This document shows positions 57,228-64,000 of a DNA stretch of 64,000 nt, in pieces (the first letter of the stretch is position 1; each line of letters starts with the position of its first letter). The translations under genes were made by a program, and so were the position numbers. The stretch covers positions 303,186 through 367,185 of the forward strand of contig NZ_BBQM01000018.1 in assembly GCF_000876015.1 (NCBI RefSeq), in the 5' to 3' direction. This stretch comes from Cupriavidus basilensis. Lineage in GTDB: Bacteria; Pseudomonadota; Gammaproteobacteria; Burkholderiales; Burkholderiaceae. Below the pieces are notes generated by a model. The model saw only the letters and a list, made by a program, of their open reading frames with translations, had not been told where the DNA came from and made no database searches.

Positions 57228-58154
57228 ATGGAACAACGCACCATCCCGACCATTCCGGCCACCGCCACGGAAACCGTGCAGCAATCGCGCGCGATCGACC
57301 GCGTGGTGCGCGGCATCGCCACCTCGGACGGCGCCGGCGTCAAGCTGACCCGCGTGCTGACGCAGAACCTGCAGCGCCGCCTCGACCCGTTCCTGATGCT
57401 GGACGCCTTCGGCACCGACAGCCGCGACGACTACATCGGCGGCTTCCCCGACCACCCGCACCGCGGCTTCGAGACCATCACCTACATGCTGGCCGGACGC
57501 ATGCGCCACCGCGACAGCGCCGGCAACGAAGGCCTGCTGGAAAACGGCGGCGCCCAGTGGATGGTGGCCGGCGCCGGCGTGGTGCACTCGGAGATGCCCG
57601 AGCAGGAAGACGGCCGCATGGAAGGCTTCCAGCTCTGGCTGAACCTGCCGGCGGCCGACAAGATGACCGCGCCGTGGTACCGCGACCTGCCCGCCGCCGC
57701 CGTGCCCACGGTGGCGCTGCCGGGCGGCGCCACCGTGCGCGTGCTGGCGGGCGCCTCGCACGGCGTGGCCGGCGCGGTCGCGCGCCCGGTGACGGCGCCG
57801 CTCTACCTCGACGTGTCGCTGCCGGCCGGCCAGCGCTTCTCGCAGGCGCTGCCCGCGGGCCATAACGCCTTCCTGTACACCTACCGCGGCGAGATCGCGG
57901 TGGGCAGCGGCGACAACGCGGCCGCGCTCGAAGCGCAGCGCATGGGAGTGCTCGACAACGCCGCCGGCGCCGACGGCGTGACGGTGACGGCGACCACCGA
58001 TGCGCGCTTCCTGCTGATCGCGGGCAAGCCGCTGGGCGAGCCGATCGTGCAATATGGGCCGTTCGTGATGAACAGCCAGGAGGAGATCTACCAGACCCTG
58101 GCGGATTTCCGCGAAGGCCGCTTCAGCCGGATCGCGGCGAACAACGGCGCCTGA
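57228..58154 (+). CDS. Pirin family protein
   Basis: 308 residues from the ATG at 57228. Pirin cupin motifs: FPDHPHRGFETITYMLAG (His pair at the metal site), WMVAGAGVVHSEMPEQEDGRMEGFQLW (His and Glu), and an N-terminal RVLTQNLQRRLDPFLMLDAFG. Metal ligands appear intact. Bacterial pirins include quercetin 2,3-dioxygenases (YhhW-like) and redox-linked regulators; which applies here is unknown. It is a single gene with a strong terminator. Confidence 0.92.
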   Translation: MEQRTIPTIPATATETVQQSRAIDRVVRGIATSDGAGVKLTRVLTQNLQRRLDPFLMLDAFGTDSRDDYIGGFPDHPHRGFETITYMLAGRMRHRDSAGNEGLLENGGAQWMVAGAGVVHSEMPEQEDGRMEGFQLWLNLPAADKMTAPWYRDLPAAAVPTVALPGGATVRVLAGASHGVAGAVARPVTAPLYLDVSLPAGQRFSQALPAGHNAFLYTYRGEIAVGSGDNAAALEAQRMGVLDNAAGADGVTVTATTDARFLLIAGKPLGEPIVQYGPFVMNSQEEIYQTLADFREGRFSRIAANNGA

Positions 58155-58198
58155 AGCGCCGCGCCCAGGCGGGAAGGCAACGCGCCCTTCCCGCGACA

Positions 58199-58232
58199 GC
58201 CCCGGGAGCACCCTGCTCCCGGGGCTTTTTTT
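58199..58232 (+). terminator. Strong terminator of the pirin gene
   Basis: A perfect 12-bp stem GCCCCGGGAGCA/TGCTCCCGGGGC with a CCC loop is followed by a run of seven T. Confidence 0.92.
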
Positions 58233-58392
58233 CGCCTTGCCGCCCGCCTGCGCCGCCCGTCCTTGCCAGCGCCCGCGCCGGCTGCGCGGCGGCGCGGGCG
58301 CCACGCCCCGGCATGCGACTTGCAACCTGCCTGCAACCGTTGCGGGGCCGCCGAAACAGCCCGGAACAGGCTGTCCGGCCCCCGCGCACTTA

Positions 58393-58398
58393 TATAAT
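58393..58398 (+). promoter_or_regulatory. -10 box of the BMP-type transporter operon
   Basis: A perfect TATAAT in ACTTATATAATCC. The -35 is not obvious. The transcript would carry a leader of about 130 bases before the start codon at 58538. Confidence 0.5.
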
Positions 58399-58537
58399 CC
58401 TCGCTTAATAAACGGCATCACCATCCCGTGATGGTCCCGGCGATGCGATGCGGCGATCCTGCCCGTCGCGCCGCAGGAGGTGCCGCCTGCGAAGAACGTC
58501 GACCAACGTTGCTGCCATAACAATTCGAGCCGCCTCA

Positions 58538-60109
58538 GTGACCCTAAGCACCCCTCCCCGGCTGGCGCTTGCGCATATCAGCAAGCGCTACCCCGGCGTA
58601 ACCGCCAACGACGACGTCTCGCTCGTCGTGGCTCCCGGCGAGATCCACGCCGTCCTCGGCGAGAACGGCGCCGGCAAGTCCACCCTGATGAAGATCATCT
58701 TCGGCGCGGTCAAGCCCGACGCCGGCGAGATGCACTTCAACGGTGCGCCCGCCGCCATCCACAATCCGCACGATGCCCGCAACCTGGGCATCGCGATGGT
58801 GTTCCAGCATTTCTCGCTGTTCGACACGCTGACCGTCACCGAGAACATCGCGCTGGGCCTGCCGCGCGGCAAGGGCAAGGACAACGCCAGCATGAAGCAG
58901 CTGGCCGAGCGCATCCGCGAGACCGCGCAGCGCTACGGCCTGCCGCTCGAGCCCAACCGCCACGTGCACACGCTGTCGGTGGGCGAGCGCCAGCGCGTGG
59001 AGATCGTGCGCGCGCTGCTGGCCAGGCCGCAACTGCTGATCCTCGACGAGCCCACCTCGGTGCTCACGCCGCAGGCCGTGCAGACGCTGTTCGTCACGCT
59101 GCGCCAGCTTGCCGCCGAAGGCACCAGCATCCTGTACATCAGCCACAAGCTCGACGAGATCCGCGAGCTCTGCCACAGCGCCACGGTGATGCGCATGGGC
59201 CGCGTCACCGGCGTGTGCGATCCGCGCCAGGAGAGCGCGGCCTCGCTGTCGCGCCTGATGATCGGCGGCGAGCCGCCGCGCGAGGCGCGCGTGCAGACCG
59301 AGCCGGGCGCCTGCCGCCTGGCGGTGCGCGCGCTCTCGCTGCCGCGCGCGCATGCCTTCGCCACCGAGCTGTCGGACATCGCGATGGACCTGCGCGCGGG
59401 CGAGATCGTCGGCATCGCCGGCGTGTCCGGCAACGGCCAGCAGGAACTGCTGGCGGCGCTGTCGGGCGAGGACACGCGCGCCGAGCGCGGCGCGGTGCTG
59501 CTCGACGACAAGCCGGTCGGCCGCCTCGACGCGCGCGCGCGCCGCCGCGCCGGCCTGGCCTTCGTGCCGGAGGAGCGCCTGGGCCGCGGCGCGGTGCCGG
59601 GCATGAGCCTGGCCGCCAACACGCTGCTGTCGCACCAGTCCGCGCCCTACGTGCGGCGCGGCATGATCTCGCCCAAGGCCGCGGCCGGGCTGGCGCAGGC
59701 CGTGATCACGCGCTTCCGCGTCAAGGCCAGCGGGCCGCAGGCGCTGGCCAAGAGCCTGTCGGGCGGCAACCTGCAGAAATTCATCGTCGGCCGCGAGATC
59801 GAGAGCGGCCCCAAGGTGCTGATCGTGGCCCAGCCCACCTGGGGCGTGGACGTCGGCGCCGCGGCGCAGATCCACAACGAGCTGCTGGCCCTCAAGGCCA
59901 CCGGCTGCGCGCTGCTGGTGGTGTCCGAGGAACTGGACGAACTGTTCGCCATCTGCGACCGCCTGCACGTGATCGCCAAGGGCCGGCTGTCGCCGTCGAT
60001 CCCGGCCCGGGACGCCACGCGCGAGCAGGTCGGCCTGTGGATGAGCGGCTTGTGGGAAGGCGGGCCGGGCGGCCAGCAGGAACCGCGGGAGGCAGCGCTC
60101 CATGCCTGA
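58538..60109 (+). CDS. BMP-type (nucleoside) ABC transporter ATPase, double domain
   Basis: 523 residues from the GTG at 58538, the point where the family sequence begins. The first ATPase domain has Walker A GENGAGKST, signature LSVGERQR and Walker B LLILDEPTS. The second has a degenerate P-loop region GVSGNGQQE and signature LSGGNLQK, as in the RbsA/YufO group. Its Walker B reads VLIVAQPTWG, with Gln where Glu/Asp is usual, also family-typical. It energises the two permeases that follow. Its end overlaps the first permease by eight bases. Confidence 0.9.
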   Translation: MTLSTPPRLALAHISKRYPGVTANDDVSLVVAPGEIHAVLGENGAGKSTLMKIIFGAVKPDAGEMHFNGAPAAIHNPHDARNLGIAMVFQHFSLFDTLTVTENIALGLPRGKGKDNASMKQLAERIRETAQRYGLPLEPNRHVHTLSVGERQRVEIVRALLARPQLLILDEPTSVLTPQAVQTLFVTLRQLAAEGTSILYISHKLDEIRELCHSATVMRMGRVTGVCDPRQESAASLSRLMIGGEPPREARVQTEPGACRLAVRALSLPRAHAFATELSDIAMDLRAGEIVGIAGVSGNGQQELLAALSGEDTRAERGAVLLDDKPVGRLDARARRRAGLAFVPEERLGRGAVPGMSLAANTLLSHQSAPYVRRGMISPKAAAGLAQAVITRFRVKASGPQALAKSLSGGNLQKFIVGREIESGPKVLIVAQPTWGVDVGAAAQIHNELLALKATGCALLVVSEELDELFAICDRLHVIAKGRLSPSIPARDATREQVGLWMSGLWEGGPGGQQEPREAALHA

Positions 60110-61202
60110 TTTCCTGCTCCGCTCGCCGCTCTCGCTGGCCCCGCGCGGCCTGCCCTCGCGCCGCATGGCCTATGCCTCGCCGTTCATCGCGCTGGCGCTC
60201 ACGCTGGTGTTCGGCGCGCTGCTGTTCCTGCTGCTCGGCAAGGACCCGGTGGCCGCGCTCAAGGTCTTCCTGGTCGATCCGCTCAAGGACCGCCGCGCCA
60301 TCGGCGAGGTGCTGCTCAAGACCGTGCCGCTGGTGCTGTGCGCGCTCGGCCTCTCCGTGTGCTACCGCGCCAATATCTGGAACATCGGCGCCGACGGCCA
60401 GCTCATCGTGGGCGGCATCTTCGCCGGCGCCACCGTGCTGTATTTCGACGTGCCGGGGCACGCCGTCAACGGCACGGTGGTGCTGGTGCTGGCGTCGCTC
60501 GCGGGCGTGATCGGCGGCATGTTCTGGGCCTCGCTCACCGCCGCGCTCAAGGACAAGTTCAACGCCAACGAGATCCTGGTGTCGCTGATGCTGACCTACA
60601 TCGCGCAGCAGCTGATGCTGTACGTGGTCAACGGCCCGCTCAAGGACCCCAACGGCATGAACTTCCCGCAGTCCAAGGTGTTCTCCGCCGAGTTCCTGCT
60701 GCCCAACCTGATGGCGGGCTCGCGCCTGCACGCCGGCTTCGCGGTGATGCTGGTGCTGGTGGTGGCCATGACGGCCTTCATCTTCCGCAGCTTCGCCGGC
60801 TACCGCCTGCAGGTGGGCGGCACCGCGCCGGCGGCGGCGCGCTATGCGGGCTTCTCGGCGCGCCGCTCGCTGTGGAGCGCGCTGATGATCTCGGGCGGCA
60901 CCGCCGGCCTGGCGGGCGCCTTCGAAGTGACCGGCCCGATCGGCCAGTTGCTGCCGTCGATCTCGCCGGGCTACGGCTTCACCGCCATCATCGTGGCCTT
61001 CGTCGGCCGCCTGCATCCGGTGGGCACGGTGTTCGGCGGCATCGTCATGTCCCTGTTCTACATCGGCGGCGAGATGGCGCAGTCGCGCCTGGGCCTGCCC
61101 TCGGCCATCGGCTCGGTGTTCCAGGGCATGCTGCTGTTCTTCCTGCTGGCCAGCGACACGCTGATCGACAACCGCCTGCGCTGGCGCGCCAAGGCCGCCT
61201 GA
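60102..61202 (+). CDS. BMP-type ABC transporter permease 1
   Basis: 366 residues. About ten hydrophobic segments with the BPD_transp_2 pattern. Recognisable blocks are ANIWNIGADGQLIVGGIFAG near 100 and FNANEILVSLMLTYIAQQLMLY near 155. The partner permease follows 16 bases later. Members carry purine nucleosides such as guanosine or simple sugars. The start overlaps the ATPase stop (ATG at 60102, stop at 60109). Confidence 0.91.
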   Translation: MPDFLLRSPLSLAPRGLPSRRMAYASPFIALALTLVFGALLFLLLGKDPVAALKVFLVDPLKDRRAIGEVLLKTVPLVLCALGLSVCYRANIWNIGADGQLIVGGIFAGATVLYFDVPGHAVNGTVVLVLASLAGVIGGMFWASLTAALKDKFNANEILVSLMLTYIAQQLMLYVVNGPLKDPNGMNFPQSKVFSAEFLLPNLMAGSRLHAGFAVMLVLVVAMTAFIFRSFAGYRLQVGGTAPAAARYAGFSARRSLWSALMISGGTAGLAGAFEVTGPIGQLLPSISPGYGFTAIIVAFVGRLHPVGTVFGGIVMSLFYIGGEMAQSRLGLPSAIGSVFQGMLLFFLLASDTLIDNRLRWRAKAA

Positions 61203-61218
61203 GCGAGAACCCACGTAC

Positions 61219-62139
61219 ATGGAACAATTCGCACCCCTCATCGCCACCGCGATCAACGCCGGCACGCCGCTGCTGCTGGCCGCGCTCGGCCTGCTCATCA
61301 ACGAGCGCGCCGGCGTGCTCAACCTTGGCGCCGAAGGCATGATGCTGGTGGCGGCCGCGTTCGGCTTCATGGCCGGCTACCAGACCCAGTCGCCGATGAT
61401 CGGCTTCGCCGCCGGCGCGCTGGCCGGCATGGTCATGGCCACGCTGTTCTCGTGGCTGGCGCTGGTGCTGGCCACCAACCAGGTCGCCACCGGCCTGGCG
61501 CTGTCGATCTTCGGCACCGGGCTGTCGGCCTTCATGGGCCAGCGCTTCGTCGGCTTCGCCATGCCCTCGCAGGCCAGGTCGGTTCCCGGGCTGGCCGACA
61601 TCCCGTTCTTCGGGCCGGCCTTCTTCCAGCAGCACTGGATGGTGTATTTCAGCCTGCTGCTGTGCGCGGCCATCGCGTGGTTCCTGTTCCGCACGCGCGC
61701 CGGGCTGACGCTGCGCGCCATCGGCGAGTCGCCCGAGTCGGCCCACGCGCTGGGTTATCCGGTGCGCCTGATCCGCTTCGGCGCGCTGCTGTTCGGCGGC
61801 GCCTGCTGCGGGCTGGCCGGCGCCTACCTGTCGCTGGTGTACACGCCGATGTGGGTGGAGAACCTGGTGGCCGGGCGCGGCTGGATCGCGCTGGCGCTGA
61901 CCACCTTCGCCACCTGGCGCCCGGGCCGCGTGCTGGCCGGCGCGTGGCTGTTCGGCGGCGTCACCATCCTGCAGTTCTACCTGCAGGGCATCGGCGTGGC
62001 GGTGCCGTCGCAGATCCTGTCGATGCTGCCCTACGCGGCCACCATCGTGGTGCTGGCGCTGATCTCGCGCAACCCGGCGTGGATCCGCCTGAACATGCCG
62101 GCGTCGCTCGGCAAGCCGTTCCGCCCCGGTGCCGCCTGA
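61219..62139 (+). CDS. BMP-type ABC transporter permease 2
   Basis: 306 residues. The same family as permease 1 but shorter. The block AALGLLINERAGVLNLGAEGMMLV at the start is the standard for this half. A string of membrane segments follows, with GRGWIALALTTFATWRPGR near 215. The pair forms the channel of the importer. 145 bases separate it from the binding-protein gene. Confidence 0.91.
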   Translation: MEQFAPLIATAINAGTPLLLAALGLLINERAGVLNLGAEGMMLVAAAFGFMAGYQTQSPMIGFAAGALAGMVMATLFSWLALVLATNQVATGLALSIFGTGLSAFMGQRFVGFAMPSQARSVPGLADIPFFGPAFFQQHWMVYFSLLLCAAIAWFLFRTRAGLTLRAIGESPESAHALGYPVRLIRFGALLFGGACCGLAGAYLSLVYTPMWVENLVAGRGWIALALTTFATWRPGRVLAGAWLFGGVTILQFYLQGIGVAVPSQILSMLPYAATIVVLALISRNPAWIRLNMPASLGKPFRPGAA

Positions 62140-62284
62140 GCCCCTTCCCGCCATGTTTTTCCGGGTGACGGCGCGCGCGGGGAAGCGCCGCCGCACCGGT
62201 GTTTCGCGTTCGAGAACCACAGTTGAGCCAACGTCGCACCCTTAGTCATAACAATCACTAGCCAGGTCATTTCAAGGAGAAACC

Positions 62285-63430
62285 ATGATCGTCACGCGCA
62301 GGAAAACCCTGGCGGCATTCGCCGCCACCGCCGTGCTGGCCCTCGCCGGCTGCGGCCAGAAGGAAGCCGAGAAGCCCGCCGAAAGCGCCGCACCCGCCTC
62401 GGCCCCGGTGGCCGAGCAGAAGGCCGAACCGCTCAAGGTCGCCTTCGTCTACATCGGACCGGTGGGCGACGCCGGCTGGACCTACGCGCACGACGCCGGC
62501 CGCAAGGCCGTGGAAGAAAAGTACGGCGACAAGGTGAAGACCTCGTTCGTCGAGAACGTGCCCGAATCGGCCGCCGACGCCGAGCGCGTGTTCCGCGACC
62601 TGGCCGCCCAGGGCAACAAGCTGATCTTCGGCACCACCTTCGGCTACATGGAGTCGATGCTCAAGGTCGCCAAGGAATTCCCCGACGTGAAGTTCGAGCA
62701 CGCCACCGGCTTCAAGACCGCCGACAACCTGGCGCAGTACGACGTGCGCACCTATGAAGGCGCCTACCTCGCCGGCGTGGTGGCCGGCAAGATGAGCAAG
62801 AGCGGCAAGATGGGCGTGGTCGCGTCGGTGCCCATCCCCGAGGTGATCCGCAACATCGACTCGTTCACGCTGGGCGCGCGCAGCGTCAACCCCAAGGCCA
62901 CGGTCAAGGTGGTGTGGGTGAACAAGTGGTTCGACCCGGGCAAGGAACGCGAAGCCGCCACCACCCTGATCGGCCAGGGCGTGGACATGCTGATGCAGAA
63001 CACCGACTCCGCCGCCGTGGTGCAGACCGCCCAGGAAAAGGGCGTGTACGCGTTCGGCTGGGACAGCGACATGAGCAAGTTCGGCGAGAAAGCCCACCTG
63101 GCCGCCTCGGCGATCTCGTGGGGCGTCTACTACAACAAGGTGGTCGGCGACGTGCTGGCCAACCAGTGGAAGAACGGCACCACGTGGTGGGGCATCAAGG
63201 AAGGCATGATCGACCTCAAGGCCTTCAACGCGGTGGTGCCGGATGACGTCAAGGCGCTGGTGGACGAGCGCAAGAAGGGCATCGCCGACGGCTCGGCGCC
63301 GATCTGGAAGGGTCCGCTCAAGGACAACACCGGCAAGGAACAGTTGGCCAAGGATCAGGTCGCCGACGACGGCTTCCTGCATGGGATCAAGTTCTACGTG
63401 GAGGGTGTGGAGGGGAAGATTCCGGGGTGA
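62285..63430 (+). CDS. BMP family lipoprotein, substrate-binding protein of the nucleoside importer
   Basis: 381 residues, ATG at 62285 with AAGGAG upstream. The lipoprotein signal has lipobox LALAGC (about 17-22). A Glu/Ala-rich linker leads to KVAFVYIGPVGDAGWTYAHDAGRKAVEE, the classic start of BMP (PnrA-like) binding proteins. The later block ISWGVYYNKVVGDVLANQW is near the C-terminus. PnrA-type proteins bind purine nucleosides at the outer face of the inner membrane and pass them to the permeases. Confidence 0.92.
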   Translation: MIVTRRKTLAAFAATAVLALAGCGQKEAEKPAESAAPASAPVAEQKAEPLKVAFVYIGPVGDAGWTYAHDAGRKAVEEKYGDKVKTSFVENVPESAADAERVFRDLAAQGNKLIFGTTFGYMESMLKVAKEFPDVKFEHATGFKTADNLAQYDVRTYEGAYLAGVVAGKMSKSGKMGVVASVPIPEVIRNIDSFTLGARSVNPKATVKVVWVNKWFDPGKEREAATTLIGQGVDMLMQNTDSAAVVQTAQEKGVYAFGWDSDMSKFGEKAHLAASAISWGVYYNKVVGDVLANQWKNGTTWWGIKEGMIDLKAFNAVVPDDVKALVDERKKGIADGSAPIWKGPLKDNTGKEQLAKDQVADDGFLHGIKFYVEGVEGKIPG

Positions 63431-63449
63431 TGGTTGGAGGTAGTGGGGA

Positions 63450-63488
63450 GCGGTGGATGGGGTTTTGGCGTCTGCCGCTTTTTTTTGT
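63450..63488 (+). terminator. Probable terminator of the BMP-type operon
   Basis: AGCGG (63450-63454) can pair with CCGCT (63476-63480), directly followed by eight T. The loop is long and the stem short, so it is weak on its own. Confidence 0.4.
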
Positions 63489-63519
63489 CGTTGGGGGATT
63501 GGGGGGGTGGCTTTTGTGC

Positions 63520-63597
63520 TTCGAAGTCAAATTCAAAATCAACTGCTTAACGTCAAAGTCAACCGCTTAACTTCAACTTCAAAGTCAAAGGCTTTCG
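63520..63597. repeat. TCAAA-rich repeat, three imperfect units
   Basis: TCAAAATCAACTGCTTAAC (63533), TCAAAGTCAACCGCTTAAC (63553) and TCAAAGTCAAAGGCTTTCG (63579). The first two match at 17 of 19 positions with a 20-base period. The third is shifted by a six-base insert. It directly precedes the 13-bp inverted repeat. Confidence 0.75.
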
Positions 63598-63611
63598 CTC
63601 CCCCGGAGCGA

Positions 63612-63642
63612 CCTACTTTCTTTTCCCCGAAAAGAAAGTAGG
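63612..63642. repeat. 13-bp perfect inverted repeat, intergenic palindromic element
   Basis: CCTACTTTCTTTT/AAAAGAAAGTAGG around a CCCCG loop, followed by CAAAGAAAGCGGG. I recall very similar palindromes with an adjacent CAAAG-rich tail as repeated intergenic elements in other beta- and gammaproteobacteria. It may act as a transcription end or RNA processing site. Confidence 0.75.
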
Positions 63643-63886
63643 CAAAGAAAGCGGGCTGCCTGGCCGGCAGGGGCAGAAACGTTGGGGTTTCCCTTGTTGG
63701 TGGTTTCGTGGTGGGGGCGGTGGTTCTGCTGGGATTCTGCCGGTACCGGTTTTGGTGGCCACGCTCTCTCGGGTGGTGTTCGATTCGTGGTGGCGCTGCA
63801 TGATGGCGTAGGCCCAGGCCCTTCAGGTTGCTGCCGCGACCGGGGCGGATGGGCTCGTCATAGAGACGGTGCTAGTTTCGTGGTGG

Positions 63887-63968
63887 GCGCGGTGGCCACT
63901 GTTTGAGCGCAGTGCCGAACAATCTTGGCGCGGTGGCCCCCATTTAATCTCAGTGCCAAACGGTTTTG
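63887..63968. repeat. 41-bp imperfect tandem repeat, two copies
   Basis: Two adjacent 41-base units begin GCGCGGTGGCC and share CAGTGCC and a final TTG block (about 31 of 41 positions identical). The array may continue past the window end, since the sequence stops 32 bases later. Confidence 0.7.
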
Positions 63969-64000
63969 GCTTGAGAAGTAATCCGGTTCAAAACAATCCC

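Larger units (their letters stand above)
58155..58537. other. Terminator and leader region between the pirin gene and the BMP-type operon
   Basis: 383 bases. It holds two hairpins ending the pirin transcript (58170-58193 without a T-run, and 58199-58232), a TATAAT at 58393-58398, and a leader of about 130 bases before the ATPase start. The leader can form CATCAC/GTGATG (58416-58433). It also forms CGCAGG/CCTGCG (58472-58491), which would hide an AGGAGG not followed by an obvious start codon. Confidence 0.5.
63431..64000. other. Non-coding end region with three kinds of repeat
   Basis: 570 bases with lower GC content and a composition unlike the rest (T/G-rich, then TCAAA-rich). A possible terminator of the BMP operon lies at 63450-63488 (AGCGG/CCGCT then eight T). 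It also contains the TCAAA-rich repeat (63520-63597), a 13-bp perfect inverted repeat (63612-63642) and a 41-bp tandem repeat (63887-63968). No open frame has family character. Confidence 0.6.

Noticed and set aside
58399..58537. Purine riboswitch before the nucleoside transporter operon
   Set aside because: The conserved core and loop-loop sequences of the purine riboswitch are not recognisable. Only generic stems are seen.

Overview
The window is about 64 kb of very GC-rich, densely coded bacterial chromosome. Gene content and order point to a betaproteobacterium of the Burkholderiaceae, most like Cupriavidus or Ralstonia. The main reasons are the blocks greB / spoT / rpoZ / gmk / yicC and kinase / PP2C phosphatase / rph / rdgB / hemW, a Bug-type tripartite tricarboxylate receptor, and long reading frames open by chance in the other frames. 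I see no rRNA, CRISPR array, prophage or insertion sequence. Two tRNA genes are present, Arg-ACG and Ser-TGA. The genus is inferred from memory of gene order, not from a search.

Left end (0.2-11 kb). Eight consecutive minus-strand genes with gaps of 1-101 bases look like one transcription unit. Read 5' to 3' they are a TonB-dependent receptor with an STN domain, tonB, exbB, exbD, an SbmA/BacA/YddA-type ABC transporter, a thioredoxin fused to an unrecognised ~300-residue domain, tldD and tldE. This pairs a dedicated outer-membrane uptake system with an inner-membrane peptide-type transporter, a thiol-disulphide protein and the TldD/E peptidase. I read it as a candidate peptide (or peptide-siderophore) handling operon, and it is the most interesting item here.

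11-35 kb. This is mostly small envelope proteins, orphan proteins and signalling genes. It holds a lipoprotein, an outer-membrane-like protein, a degenerate receiver-only protein, a FapA/DUF342 protein, a bestrophin-like channel, a methyltransferase and two flavoproteins. It also holds an orphan SSB-like OB protein, a DUF2917 / threonine dehydratase pair divergent from a MocR-type regulator, a diguanylate cyclase with two duplicated sensor modules, LpxO, a PiuC-type hydroxylase and a DUF1266 protein. A candidate small RNA with its own promoter and terminator lies near 13.9 kb. Tandem 11-bp repeats and GTTACG palindromes lie near 12.6 and 14.8 kb.

35-47 kb. This is the conserved core. It covers transcription and the stringent response (greB, spoT, rpoZ), nucleotide metabolism (gmk, rdgB), RNA processing (yicC, rph), a Ser/Thr kinase with its PP2C phosphatase, and hemW. 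A glycine-zipper lipoprotein, tRNA-Ser and a membrane-anchored J-domain protein follow.

47-64 kb. This is catabolism and transport. A D-glucarate locus holds a Bug receptor, gudD, a FadR-type regulator and a 2-oxoglutarate semialdehyde dehydrogenase, with a shared operator-like motif. It is followed by a four-gene OpuC/Yeh-type osmoprotectant ABC transporter, a pirin, and a BMP-type nucleoside ABC importer. The last 570 bases have no gene but hold three kinds of repeat: TCAAA-rich units, a 13-bp perfect inverted repeat and a 41-bp tandem repeat.
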